Shown here: positions 10,259 through 21,862 of the stretch, piece by piece | Layout: each line of letters starts with the position of its first letter | How positions within the stretch are numbered: position 1 is the first letter of the stretch | Source: Zygnema cylindricum | Taxonomy: Eukaryota > Streptophyta > Zygnematophyceae > Zygnematales > Zygnemataceae | Direction: 5' to 3' | Assembly: GCA_037447655.1 (NCBI GenBank) | Contig: JBBHKE010001934.1 | Coordinates: 65,121 to 129,120 of the forward strand | DNA: 64,000 bases | The notes under the pieces: generated by a model | Told to the model about the DNA's origin: nothing | The model's database searches: none | Seen by the model: only the letters and a program-made list of their open reading frames with translations | Position numbers and translations under genes: made by a program

Positions 10259-11304
10259 TGTTAAAATGTGTGTATTTTCTAGGCTTGTATTTGTTTAGTA
10301 TCTGTAAAATGGTCTGTGTAGGACTCTCCATACTTGTCGTAGTCATTCGAGAACATAGATAGCCAAGGCTGCCTAGACATTCAAAGAGGCAAGGAGGGGA
10401 GAACTGTGAGACATAAAGGTGTAGCAAAAGGACATGGAGCGACTAGGATTTGATCCTGGTCCCTTTGGACTACCTCCATACAGATATTGGCGTACACGTT
10501 ATCCATTGGAGGATGATGTTGTCGTTGAATAGATGTGGTTTTGAATAGTATTTAATAATGTTTCCGACGGTATCATACATTTGACGACGAAAGCGCACAA
10601 ACGTACATGGACCGGTACCGCACTGAATTAATAAGCGTCGCACGAAACAAATGTGAAAGACATTTGATTAAATGGACGTCATTGAAAGTACGAATTTGAA
10701 TCTGACGGCTCACAAAAAAGTCGGGTTAACGGAGTAACGATTTGGCAATTTTGTGGATGCAACATCACCAGATGACACGTAGCGACGTGTGGTGAGAACG
10801 CGTGTTTTACAGAGATTGGAATGGCGGTTTACAAAGTGACAAACGTCAAGAGGTTCGCCATGCTGTACTATGGCCGTAAAAGAAGTACATCGGCACATCT
10901 ACCTTCTTGTACTTTACACTAGTTTCAGTGGTGCCGTACTTCAGTAGTAGGGGGTTTAGAGTGGGGATTTAGGACTTAGAATATTTGGGTAGGTAGCCGC
11001 CTTTCTCCCAGAGAGCATCTGTATAAATGGGCAAACTTTGCCATTTAATATCAACTCACTTGGTTGACCAAATTCAGTGACTCATTTTGCTGCGGACTCA
11101 TGGGAGTCCAAGTGACACACGGGTGTAGTCAGTCAAAGTTTTTTCCTGCCAAGGTGGCTGCGTTTCTAAGGGAAAGTCAAAGTGGGTGAACGTGTCTAAA
11201 ACTCATATTCTAACTTTGCATTCTGTGGTGGAAATGAGCACACAGAAAGTCTTATTTCACAAGGGTGAAATTGTGTTGGGGTTTTGATTGTTGAAGGATC
11301 AATC
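10259..11304 (+). repeat. 3' LTR of the pol-less element, shared with B3
   Basis: Direct repeat of 6318-7367, starting TGTTAAAATGTG after the polypurine tract, with TATAAAT at 11022-11028. The similarity to the left copy does not stop at the LTR end. It continues through the PBS-like site and leader to about 11397 (CTATGGAGGTCTCA.AGTTT), where the left copy enters gag. This LTR therefore also acts as the 5' LTR of a downstream plus-strand element, whose gag and pol resume at 15178. Confidence 0.75.
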
Positions 11305-11397
11305 ATTTTGGTTTGTATCAACTTAGTCGGCACTAACTAGATAAGCTTCTTGAGAGCTGCCTACATTGAGGACCTATGGAGGTCTCAAAGTTTAACT

Positions 11398-12899
11398 ATG
11401 TTCTTTTGTCCTCATTTTCGTTAATCGGTTTCAAGTCAATGTACAAGTTAAAAAATGTATCAAACCCTATGTATCCCTCCTCTTCAAGACTAGCAGTTTA
11501 GACTCCTGCTTTAGTGCTAGTAAAAAAACCATTATCATCTAATTCAGATGTAGAGATGAGGTTTTTTTTCAGCTCCAGAATAAACAATACATTGGAGAAT
11601 ATTTCTATAGATGTCTTTCCTTCTACTAAGACTTTGAGATCTACTGATCATACAAGAGTAGTATTGACTATCCTCTCATCACGTTCTCTATCTCTACGGT
11701 GGGAATCTTTCTTGTCTTAGTGAACTGGTGCTTATCCTTACACATGTGCATGGAGGCACCTGAATCTATAATCCAGCCTGCTTCACCTTTCAATCCACCG
11801 TAAGCACATTTTTGCCTTCGTGGAATTTTGACCTCGTTTTTCGCCTCGAACTCCTCATCCAATAAGAGCTCATCGTCCTCGTTCTCGGATTCCGCCTCAT
11901 GTACCTGTGTCACAAGGGCCTTTTTCTTTCCTCTCGAGGTTCCACCAGTCTGCCTTTCTTTTAACCAAAGCTCGGTTAGCTTAGTGCACTCTGCCATATA
12001 GTGCCCCGGTTTCTTACAAAAATGACATAAACCTTTGGGAGCCTTGGTCCAAACTCGTCGGTCTCATTTTTATGCTCCCTCCCTCCATAGTTTCCGACCG
12101 GTTTCCGAGAATCCTTGTTCCTCCAATCGGTCGCAGCAGCGAAGGCTTGCCCACTTATTTCTCCACTTCAAATCTCAATCGTATTCTCCCGAACGAGAAT
12201 CATCCCTACCATTGAGTTCCATATCTACCTTGAGTCCGGCAAGTCCTGCACACTGTTGACTATAATCTCAAACTCATCGAGTAACTTCTTCAGTAAATAG
12301 TTAACCTTTTGTTTTTCACTAAAGTATTTTCGTACACTCTCTAGCTCCATGAAAAGTGTATCAATCTCATTGCAAAACTCCAACAACTTTCCCCCTTAGT
12401 ATACATACTCCTTAAATTTCTGATCAGCCAACTGTTGTTGCTGAATCGTACCACTTCGGTACATCTCTATGAGAGCCATCCAAAGATCGGATGCCCTTTC
12501 TACCTGCAAATAAGGATATGCAAGCCCTTGAGTAAGATGGCTGAGGATGAAGTGTTTTGCCGCCATATTATTGAAATCCCAGGTATTACTATCAATCTCC
12601 TCGTTCCTCGGAATAGGTGACATGAATGTTGAACCAGTTGCTATTTGTGTGGTCGTCTCCTTCTCCGTTCCTTTGTCCACCACCACTCCTTCCTTTGTCT
12701 CCTCCGTTGAAGATGGATCTGCTTTCCTTGTGAATCTGCTTCCTCCAAACCCTAGAGGGATTCCAAGACTTGATGGACGTCCCACTCGTCCACTCACTAT
12801 CCCCCAAAACCTTTTCTCGCATAGAGCTCTTGTCATCATACTTTCCCAGTATATGAAGCCAGTTCCGTTAAAGATGGGTACCCTAGAGGGTGGGCCCAT
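11398..12899 (-). pseudogene. Copia B2 gag and protease
   Basis: On the minus strand gag starts at 12899 with MGPPSRVPIFNGT-YWES and runs 167 residues, including FNNMAAKHFILSHLTQGLAYPY and DLWMALIEMYRSGTIQQQQLADQ, to a stop at about 12396. After a decayed stretch a CCHC knuckle is readable at about 12030-11990 (CHFCKKPGHYMAEC). Then comes the aspartic protease start with WIIDSGASMHMCKDKHQF near 11780-11720, with the catalytic DSGA intact. Homology ends at about 11668. From about 11510 to 11660 degraded protease-like sequence continues to the junction with the plus-strand leader at about 11397. Integrase, RT and 3' LTR are missing. Confidence 0.85.
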
Positions 12900-13422
12900 A
12901 ACCTCAAACTCTGAGACCTCTATAGGTCCTCAGAAAGGACAGCTTGCAAGAAGCCTCTAAGATTACCTTGACCCCTTTGTGTTTCACCAAGAACAACCTC
13001 CACCCTGGCGAACAAAAACTCTGACCACCTTCACCCCTCTAAAGCAAGACTCCCTTTAGTCGATTGAAAAATGAATCTCTTAATTTACTCCCCTATGCAG
13101 TAAGTTATGGAGGGTCAAAGTTGACCTTTTGTATAGAAGCTCTTTGGGAGAGGGGGTCCTATCTACCAATTTTTCTAAGTCCTATCTCTCTCACAAACTA
13201 TATCTATTCATGTATAGAACCAATAATATTACACCACCGTACACAAAAGTACGGGTGCCAGTGTACTTTCTGTACGGATACTATACGACATGGCCTAAAA
13301 GTGGACACATGTCATATCCGTATACGGTCATGTAATCCTCACAGATGCTATGATCCAACGTAATCTTGCCACGTGTCATCCGATGTGGCGATGACCACAA
13401 ATCGCCGAGATTCTCTTCCGCG
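12900..13422 (-). repeat. Leader and 5' LTR (inner part) of copia B2
   Basis: Upstream of the B2 gag start, GACCTATAGAGGTCTCAGAGTTTGAGGTT mirrors the plus-strand leader before 7464. Beyond it, LTR-B sequence continues (CTCTCCCAAAGAGC..., CACGTGTCATCCGATGTGG). The LTR is then interrupted at 13422/14481 by a precisely bounded solo LTR. The exact LTR-to-leader boundary was not resolved. Confidence 0.6.
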
Positions 13423-14480
13423 TGTTGTCCTTGGCCTATTTCAGCCATGGATTACTCAGGGAAGACACCCATAGACTACCTCAAGACAGCTGTGTTTTAG
13501 ACAACACAGATTACTCCACAATAATCAAAAGCAGTTGAAACTGCATACTAACCTCTCAAATTTACAGCCAAATCCACTGAGGCATACAAAAGATATGAGC
13601 TGCAAATTTTTCCAAAAAACATCTGACACCTTACAAAACTAACCAGGTAGACTCCACACAGAATTCTACAGAAACAGCAGAATAGACTGAACCTAAATAA
13701 ATAAATATTTTATAGGTTATCAAAGATCCCAACAAAGTTTCATACAAAGACATCAATCAGGGTGATCACACCATCAAGTCAAAGTTGCACAAAAACCGTT
13801 TGCCATTACCTTGATGAGCTCAACTGTGATGATCAAAATAATCTAAGTTCTACAAGTTATACTCAGAGAGTTCACTATTGACTGTACGGAGGCATACCAG
13901 CCGTACGTTATCTACCTCCTACCTAAATTATTGTGAGTATACCCGAATAATTCGAGGTATGTTAGAATGAATGAATCTACACTAAAACACTAATTAGCAA
14001 AAAGACAAACCTCTGTTGAATAGAATATTTACACCGACACCTCCGAAAAGTCCGAATACTAAACGTCAACTTGCTTAGTCACTTAACGACGAGTCTATGT
14101 AGCAAACCGACATCACAAACGTACAGTCCACCTGGAAATACATTATCTGAAATAGTGTGATCCCACAAAAATATCGGCGGACGTCGTCCGCCCTCAAAAT
14201 GTACTACGAACCACTTGTCGAAATTAACACGTACCCTCCAAATCTTATCTTACCAAAATTGCGTCCTTTGCCATAAATGCCGCTGACTTATTTAACTTCC
14301 ACTTGTTAAATTGACGCTCCGTACGTTTGCTCCCCCAATCCGTGAATCCATTCGAATAATGCATCCGTATTCATTACGTAAACTTATGATTTGTTTTCTC
14401 CCCCATTAAGTACGCCTCATACCGTATTATTAAGGCTACACTAAAATAGGTGTGTACGAAATTAAGTCTTTAAAACAACA
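13423..14480 (-). repeat. Solo LTR of family C with perfect 5-bp target duplication
   Basis: TG..CA ends (TGTTGTCCTTGG on the left, TTAAAACAACA on the right) are flanked by ccgcg on both sides (13418-13422 and 14481-14485). It lies within LTR-B of element B2, whose sequence resumes on the other side. A second family member lies at 57369-59353 in the same orientation and a third, inverted, at 2285-2814. No internal copia sequence is present, so it is a solo LTR produced by LTR-LTR recombination. Confidence 0.9.
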
Positions 14481-15177
14481 CCGCGATCTCGGCTTTCTTC
14501 TCGGCCGTCCGATTGAATGGAGATTTCAATTGGAGCCGTCATAAATACTTGCTCGGAATTTGTTCGTTAAAGATTCAAATGCGCGGTACTTGTTTCTAAC
14601 ACATTCCGTAATCCGTACTTTTACATAACGCGATATATGTTTTCCGTAAACAAATGAAGTTAAATGAATTATCCTACGCTGTAATATTAAAATAAATATC
14701 AAACACTATAGCATATATCACTAGTTCTAGACTTAACGGATAGGCCTACCAACTACCAGCTGCCTAACGCTCGGCAGGTACGAGGATCAAATCTTGGTTC
14801 CGACATCACCGTTTTAGAAAAAAAATTACTTAAATCAACTAATATATTTCACGATTTTTCCCGTAAACCTCTGGATAGCCTAGGTAGCCATGGCCCTAGC
14901 TTCCTCTCCATTTTCTCAGTGACTGCGACAAGTGTGGGAGTTGGAGAGAGAAGTTAGAGATAGACAGCTCCGGCTTTTTCCTGTACTCCAATTTAGACCT
15001 AGAAAATACTAACAAGAACCATCAATTTCTACACCTCTATATCCTTCAGTTACTACAACAAGTATATGGACTGGAGAGAGGAGGTGGACGCAAGCAAGCT
15101 GTCCGTCCTTTTCTTTTTCCTTATATACTAACATTTTTATACCTAGAAAATACTCTAAAAATCTATTAATTTCAACA
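14481..15177 (-). repeat. Outer part of the copia B2 5' LTR
   Basis: Continuation of LTR-B beyond the solo insertion. It ends at 15177 with TTTCAACA, the inverse of the LTR start. The last about 270 bp carry two similar blocks (14905-15017 and 15048-15161), each running from GTGACT/GTTACTAC..ACAAG through GGAGAGAGGAGGTGGA-like purines to CCTAGAAAATAC. The promoter-side end of the LTR is thus duplicated. No gene is present. Confidence 0.55.
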
Positions 15178-16770
15178 CGCCTGGAGCGACAACCGTGAAG
15201 AACATGGAGAACAACATCCAAACGTGGGAAGACATCAACATGGTTGCCAAAAATATCATTCTAAGACACGTCACTCAGGCTTTGGCAACCCCCTACCTTC
15301 ACATTTACAAGGGTGAGGAGTTGTGGGTGAGTTTGGTGGAAATCTATAGAGCAAGTACTATTCTAGGGCTCTAGTTGGCGGAAAAAAAGTTAAAAAATTA
15401 TACTTACAATGGGTTTAAGATATAAGACTTTGTAATGATCGCTCTTGTTTGTATATGGATATCGAGAGTTTCGGGTGGACATGTACAATAAAGATGAAAG
15501 TTAACACTCTCATCATGAAGTTACCCGACGAGTATGAAAACATAGTGTACCGAGTACAAGAATTGATTGACAGTTCATGAAAATGGAACAGAGTGGTCCA
15601 GAAGATACTTCTGGGGGAGAACAGAATGGAGATTAGGTGGGGGGGAAAGAGCATCCTAGATCTAGCAGCAGGAGGAAATCGATGGGGGAAGGATCTAAAA
15701 AACCATTCAAAGGAGAGAGAGATCAGTCTAGATGACCGAGCCCCCCAAAGGGTCTTTGTCAATTTTACAAAAAGCTAGGACACTTCATTAAAGATTCTGT
15801 CAAGTTGTCGGAACCGAGGCTTCAAGAGAATCGTGGGGGGGTTCTTCCATAGGGAAAAAAAAGGCACTTGTGGTCACAAAAGTAAAAGGAAAAACTGAAG
15901 ACGAGTCCTTCGGGGAGGAGGATGGGGAGCCTCTTCTTGACTAGAGTTTGGAGGAAAAGGAGATTTCATGGAAACAGAAGTGTGCTCTCGGAGCAATTCG
16001 GGAAGCTCCACATGCAAGATGGATCATAAACTCAGGTTCATCTATGCATATGTGTCAAAATAAGCACCTCTTTACTAACCTAAGAAAGATCCCTACTGTA
16101 GAAATAGATTATGGGGATGGGCGAGTAGTTACCACAAATCTAGCGGGGTCGGTAGATTTGAAAGTCTTAGTAGAGGATAAGACTTCTATACTCACCTTCT
16201 GAGATGTACTCTATATTCCTCAACTGAGTAAAAATCTTGTCTCTACGTCTGTGTTAGATGACAAAGAGTTTGATACCTTCACTAGAAAGGGAGTCTTTAC
16301 AGCTAAGTATAGGGATTAAGTGTACTTCACGATAGATAAGGGTAGCCATGGAATCTTTAGGCTTAACCTAAGAAAATCAAAAGAAAAATGCTTACTATGT
16401 TGGTGTTCCAAAGTTGATGATTTGGCATAAGCGGTTGGGGCATGTGCATTTTGATAGGCTGAGGGAAATGAAGAAGATTGGTGTAGTAGAAGGCATTCAT
16501 TTTGGGGATAATGAAATGGTGGATGATTGTAGTGGCTGTGCTCAAGGTAAGGCTCACAGACTTCCCTTTCCCAAAGCCACAATATATAGGGGTGAGAAAG
16601 CACTAGATCTAGTCCGCACAGATATCTAGAAACCTGCAAAAGTACCTTTGGTCAGAGGGAAGAGGTTTAGGATGACAATAACCGATGAATCGTCTAGATA
16701 CTCCAGAATCTACTTCCTAAAAACAAAGTGTGAAACACCAACTTACTTCAAAGAATATAAAACTTGGACT
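15178..16770 (+). pseudogene. Copia B3 gag-protease-integrase fragment
   Basis: Gag resumes in mid-domain at 15178 with WEDINMVAKNIILRHVTQALATPYLH and LWVSLVEIYRAST, aligned with residues about 95-150 of B2 gag. A degraded knuckle (CQFYKKLGHFIKDS, second Cys lost) lies near 15760-15800. The protease at 15948-16200 has WIINSGSSMHMC, with the catalytic Asp changed to Asn. Next come DVLYIPQLSKNLVSTSVL and, at 16414-16629, the integrase zinc-binding region MMIWHKRLGHVHFDRL..CSGCAQGKAHRLPFP, then the start of the catalytic core (LDLVRTDI, with a stop two codons on). Homology ends at about 16770, where A2 begins in the opposite direction. Confidence 0.85.
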
Positions 16771-19134
16771 AGAAGAAGAAGTAGAAGCGGCAGCAAACTG
16801 AAAGGGAATCTGATCTAAGATGACATATTCTTGCAGTTTTTCTTTCTTTTCATTTTCATCCATACTAAATACGTCTATAGACTCACTCTCATCCTTCACC
16901 TGAATATTTCTATTAATTTGGATGGTATGTTTCGAGAACAATAAATTCTATATCCTATAGATTCATCATCATATCCCATAAAGTTTCCAAGCTTAGACGT
17001 TGGACTTAATTTCCAGTTTGGTAGGTTATCTAGTACAAAGCACTTGCTACCAAAAACTCTGAAGTGACTGACATCTGGTTTTCTGCCAGTCGGAACTTCA
17101 TAAGGTGTCAATCCTTGAAAAGATCTAGTTTCTAATTTGTTCCTAATATATGCTGCAGTTTGGTAAGCTTCATCCCAGAATTAAATATCTACTCCTTTAT
17201 CAGCCATCATAGATTTAACACTCTCACTTAGAGATCTGTTTAGCTTATCTTAAACTCCATTTTGCTCAGCAATATAAGGCACAGTGAACTAGTGAGATAT
17301 ACCATTTTTTTTCAAATAAGCAGCAAACTCATTGGAAGTATATTCACCTCCATTATCAGATCTTAAAGAGAGAATCGATTTTACCATTTAGTTTCTTCGC
17401 CCAGATCCGAAAGTGTTTGAAGTGGGTGAAGACCTCCCATTTCTCATTCATAAAATTAATTCTATTGAATCAGAAAAGTCATCTGTGAATGTGACAAAGT
17501 ATTTGCTGCCTGCAAGAGATGGTACTTTGGAGGGTCCCCACACATCCGAATGGACAAGTTCTAAGATGTTACTTGCTCTCAAATCTGCAATGTGGGTAAG
17601 GGAATCTTATGAAGCTTGCCCAAAGCACAACCATCACAAATACTTGACTGTTGTTGAACAAGCTTAACTTCTTGTACCATACCAGTTTTGACCATCTTTT
17701 CTAATCTGTCATAATGAATATGACCCAACCTCTTATGCCATAAAAAATAATCAGATAAGACACTGGAGTAAGCAAAAAAAGATGTATTCACCAAGTCCAT
17801 CCGGTACAAATTATTTGGGCCTCTAGTTCCCATTACAGCTATCTTTCCCTCTTTGCTGACTATTTTATTTCCTTGTTTCTGAAGTATTTCAAAACCTCTA
17901 CTTTCTGCAACTGAGGTAGAAAACAAGTTCTTTTTGAACTGAGGAACATACAATACATCATAAAGAGTTGTAGGAACTGCCTGTCTATCTATCTCACACC
18001 TAAGGATGACAGTTCCTTGCGCCTTTGCTTCAACTGTGGCACCACAATCATAATAGAGCTGTCTTGTTGGAATAGATTGCAGATCTGTGAATGAAGCTTT
18101 GTTCCAGCATATATGAGATAAGCTCCCGGAGTTTGTGATCCACCCATGATCTTTGCCTCCCTCCATATGTTTGGAAGGGCAAAGAACTCTTTGTCATCAA
18201 TTTTTGGAAAACTGACGACATCAGGCACTTTCACTTTATCAACCGATTCCGATCCCGGTGTATGAGCTGAAAATGCTTCGATTTTGGAAAGAAGAGTCGG
18301 TGGTGTGTGAGGTGTCTTTTGTGGTGTGTAGATCCCTTTTGGTGTCCATCCATTTCTGAACACACCTGTCTCACAAGCTTTAAGAAACTTAGGACACAGT
18401 TTGTAAAGATGTCCTTGATTATAACAGTAGACACACTTGATATAAGGCTGAATACCTTTGTACCCCTGAGATCTGTTTTCTTAGTATTGTGCATTAAAAG
18501 CTACAGATGATTTTCCTGGATTAAAAGCTGCAACAATGGATTCCTCTTCTAACACTAGTTGTATAGCGGTTGCTAAGTTCCAAGCTGACTTATCCAACTT
18601 TCTCAAATTTGATGAGGGTCCTTTATATTCCTCAGGAAGACCTCGCATAAGAATCATAGCCTGTTGATAAGGGGAGAAGTTCCCCCCTAATCATGCATTT
18701 TCAGCCAACAAAAGCCTAAGCCCATTGCAATATTCAGCCATGCTACCTCCTGTATACTTCTAACCATAAATATTCCCAGTTGTGATAACTTCATGCAGGT
18801 CATTAGCTTTCAAATAGATAGTTTTCAGGGAAGACCAGATTTCTGATGCCTTTTTCATTTTGATATGTGACATAAGTAGATCTTCCGATATCATTTACTT
18901 CAACAAATGCAAAGCTTGCTGATTTTTCCCATTATAGCATGCTTCAGTTTCAGCAAGGCTGCCATCAACTACATCAAACATTTTAACTTGAGTGAAATAA
19001 GACTCAACCAGATCAGACCAATAGATGTATTTCCTTCCATCAAAAACTGGGATCCGTGAGTGTGGGACCGTAACCTGTTCTTCTATGACTGCTACACCAA
19101 CTGAAGATGAGGATGATGCTGGAGTAGTTATCAC
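16771..19134 (-). pseudogene. Copia A2 gag-protease-integrase remnant
   Basis: Gag starts at 19134 (MITTPASSSSSVG.., IPVFDGRKYIYWSDLVESYF). The capsid core, with stops, includes the block MRGLPEEYKGPSSNL. A CCHC knuckle, CVYCYNQGHLYKLC, lies near 18440-18400. Protease at 18166 onward reads WITNSGSLSHIC, with the catalytic Asp changed to Asn. GAG-pre-integrase FLWHKRLGHIHYDRLEKM..CDGCALGKLHKIPLP runs to 17579. A decayed integrase follows, ending with MTPYEVPTGRKPDVSHFRVFGSKCFV..GYRIY (17111-16896). RT and RNase H are missing because the element is cut at about 16770. Stops and frame changes are dense from 17579 downward. Confidence 0.88.
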
Positions 19135-19364
19135 AGAATTAAGATAAGCAAAAAGCTCTCACATATGCTCAGAAAAATTACACACAACTTTGGATCACAA
19201 CCAAAAATCATTCAGGCAACTAAATAGGTCTAGAAATTTGTCACAACACAGATAATAAAGAAAGGAACACAATTGCAAATTTACAGAAAAATCTGCAAAT
19301 AGATCAGAGAAATATTCTCAGTCAAAAAATATCAAAAATTGTCATTGCATAATTTTGATACAAC

Positions 19365-19911
19365 AAGTTCCTAATTCTGAAAATGGTTAAGTCCTATACT
19401 TATTCCTAAAAGATTTATTCATCTAAGAGCAAGCAGCCACTCACTACCCAAACTTAGCAAAGAAGACATATCAGCCATGCATCAATAATATCTACTATCT
19501 GAAAGAAAGATACCTAAAATGTTAAGGTATGTCATACAGAATGAATCTGAACTAAGACACTAATCAAACAAAACACGCTTCTGTACAAACTAGAGATAAG
19601 TAATGTCACAGTACACCGTGTACAACAAATCAGATAATTACAGACGTGGTCTCGGATGACCACCTTCTGTTGGTAGCAAATCTTCACCGTCCATCATTAC
19701 GAAGTTTCATTCAAGATGAATCTTTTATGGGACACCTCGGTCTATATGGTAAGTCTGAATAGTACAAACGTATCTTTGTAGAGTGTCTCATTTACCGACG
19801 CATGTCTTGAAGAGTGTCATAACGTGAACTCACTCATTGTTCACTGTAACACTAATTTTGGTACATACTGAACCAGATTTCCATAAAATATTCTAAGTAC
19901 TGAGAAAAACA
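19365..19911 (-). repeat. LTR of copia A2
   Basis: Inverted relative of the A1 LTR. The outer end at 19911 is the TG of TGTTTTTCTCAGTACTTAG; the inner end near 19365 adjoins a PBS-like TTGTATCAAAAT, also present in A1. Leader and gag follow below it, and a polypurine tract and pol end lie above it (19912-19964), so this LTR is also shared between two head-to-tail copies. Confidence 0.75.
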
Positions 19912-19964
19912 CTCCACTTACTTATAAAGATTAGTGAGGATTAAACCTTTCAAAACAACAGATA
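19912..19964 (-). mobile_element. Polypurine tract and 3' end of a second copia A copy
   Basis: Directly outside the A2 LTR, the minus strand reads GTTTTGAAAGGTTTAATCCTCACTAATC..GTAAGTGGAG. This matches the 3' internal end of A1 (GTTTTGAAAGCTTTAGTCCTAACTAAGC..GTGAGGGGAG, 1316-1358). It is a remnant of another copy that lay head to tail with A2 and was cut by, or recombined with, the C3 LTR at about 19965. Confidence 0.8.
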
Positions 19965-20428
19965 TTTGATGTACCAGCAACGAAGTAGTTTCGTCGCTGG
20001 ATATTTGAAGTGACATAGAAATTAAATGTTCATTTCCTTTCACGAATGTTTGAATAGTATTATAAAAGTGACGTGGAAATTGCTTGGTAGTTTGGGTTAA
20101 CGTAAGTTCAAGTCGTACCGTGTGATTCAAGTTGGTTCGCGGTTGACTTTTCTAGTCATATTGTGTTGTATAAGTCGGTTTAACTTGTTGGTCGTTCATT
20201 TAACCACGTTAACTCTCACGCGTTTCTAGTTGTGTACCTATATATATTGTTGAGACTTCGTGGTAGTATTATCTTTTTGGAGGCATAGCTTATTAAGGAG
20301 GCGTAGAAAGGTCACAAGTAAAAGGAAGGAAGAAAAGGAGTTGTATTTGCATTATGCTTAGTATATTGAATGTGTTTTGGAAGAACACCATTGTTGTGTG
20401 TATATTTTATTTGGTTTGTAATCTTTCA
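19965..20428 (+). repeat. 5' LTR of copia C3, left end missing
   Basis: It aligns with the 3' LTR from AGATATTTGA onward, including AACGAAGTAGTTTCGTCG, TATATATATTGTTG.GACTT and AAAAGGAAGGAAGAAAAGGAGTT, and ends CTTTCA at 20428. The first about 85 bases present in the 3' copy are replaced by the A2 remnant, so the boundary is a deletion or recombination breakpoint. Confidence 0.85.
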
Positions 20429-20430
20429 TT

Positions 20431-20442
20431 TGGTATTGGAGC
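20431..20442 (+). promoter_or_regulatory. Primer-binding site of copia C3
   Basis: TGGTATTGGAGC lies two bases after the 5' LTR end and matches TGGTATCAGAGC, the site complementary to the 3' end of plant initiator Met-tRNA, in 10 of 12 bases. Confidence 0.85.
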
Positions 20443-20466
20443 AGGTTACTGGCAACACTTGCCGGT

Positions 20467-21660
20467 ATGGCGGAGAAAGGGAAATCCCCGACGGAACCTA
20501 GTGGAGGAGGAGTTACGAGACACAATATGATGAGTATTGCAAATGGGGGGAGAGATATGTGAAGATGGACGAGGGAACGTTTGAACGCTTTCAAGATTTT
20601 CTCAAAACACAAGAAGATGATGGAGATGGAGGAGTAAGTTGAGACTCTCACAACTCCAAGAAAATAAAGAAAAAGAAGGGGAAATCTAAACGTTATGAGG
20701 AATAGGAGGAGAGCGAAGATGATGATTTTAAAGTGTTTAAAAAAACCATCGTCTTCACGGGTTCTAACTATGCAATTTGGAAGAGATAGATTCGAGAAGC
20801 ATTCACACCGAAAAAACTTTGGGACATCGTTATCGGGGAAGAGACACGAACTAGATCCTTCCGTGGATCCAGCCGGAGCACAAAAGTGGGACAAGAAAGA
20901 TATGGCGGCCTCCACCGCACTTATACAAAGATGTGCTAGTTCTATGCATGAACATCTTGTAAGTCATGATAGGGCTTTTGATTGTTAGACTGCTTTGCAA
21001 AATGCGTTTGGAAAAGGGTTTAAGGCAAATGAAAATTATTTCTTTGAATAATATATTGGGTTTAGAATGAAGGAGAATGAGTCCATTGATGATGGAGTCA
21101 AAAGGTTTAATGTCATCATAGAACAAGTTAACTCACTCAATAACTTCCCTACAGAAAAAGAGAGGTTTTTTGTCTTTATGAGGATTTTTATAAGCAAGTT
21201 TGCGGTAGCAAAAGAGGTTATCAAGGGGCGAGAGTAACGACAATGGCATACACTATCAATCACTTGAATAGTTCAGAGAAGGAGAAAGCAACACCGAAAT
21301 AGGAAAACAAAGGGTCATCTTATAAGAGTTATCAAGAGGAGGATGACGGAGGAGCTTACAGCTTTAGGGGAACTAGGGGGAGAGGAGGTAGACATCGTGG
21401 ACGAGGAGGCAGGTCACAAGGCATAGGGAGAGGCTCTTATCTACGTGATACCTCTCAGATGACTTGTTACAATTGTAACGAGAATGGGCATGGCTCTTTT
21501 GAATGCCCAGACAAAAGTAAACAGTGTAAGGTTTGTCATAAGTGGGGACACATTGGTCGTGGTTATTATCAAAACAAGGGAAACAATCGCGGAGGGGGAC
21601 AATTTAGAGGCACAGGAAGTGGGGGAATCGGTTCATGACGTAGAGGGTATTTTGCTGAGG
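20467..21660 (+). pseudogene. Copia C3 gag with double zinc knuckle
   Basis: It starts MAEKGKSPTEPSGGG shortly after the PBS. The capsid region reads FTGSNYAIWKR-like in one frame and WDKKDMAASTALIQRCASSMHEHL in another. Near 21460-21570 two nucleic-acid-binding knuckles follow each other: CYNCNENGHGSFEC and CKVCHKWGHIGRGY, the second having lost its last Cys to Tyr. Arg/Gly-rich repeats (RGGRHRGRGGR) precede them. More than ten stops or frame changes make it non-functional. Confidence 0.85.
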
Positions 21661-21684
21661 ATGGGCTAGTGGTACAGGATCAAG

Positions 21685-21862
21685 AATTCTTCGTTTCACT
21701 CATGGAGAAATCACAGAAAAAAGAGGATATCCTATTTCAATCACGAGGCAAAGAGATTAAAGGATAATTTAACAATTCTTCGTTTTACTCATGGAGAAAT
21801 CACAGAAAAAAGAGGATATCCTATTTCAATCACGAGGCAAAGAGATTAAAGGATAATTTAAC
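21685..21862 (+). repeat. 89-bp tandem duplication ahead of the C3 protease
   Basis: Copies 21685-21773 and 21774-21862 are identical except for about one base (TTTCACTC versus TTTTACTC). The unit runs from AATTCTTCG to ATAATTTAAC. Near identity points to a recent event. A period of 89 also shifts the reading frame just before the WIIDSGAT protease motif. Confidence 0.95.

Larger units (their letters stand above)
6318..11304 (+). mobile_element. Pol-less copia B element with unknown cargo ORF
   Basis: Two directly repeated LTRs of about 1.05 kb (6318-7367 and 10259-11304) enclose gag (7464-8008 and 8942-9419), an ORF of unknown origin (9511-9870), a short GC-rich segment and a polypurine tract (10250-10258). 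Protease, integrase, RT and RNase H are absent, so it could only move with help from another copia. A minus-strand solo LTR (8009-8941) splits gag. I found no convincing 5-bp duplication around the whole unit: the right LTR runs on into a second leader, and the left LTR abuts another LTR. Confidence 0.7.
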
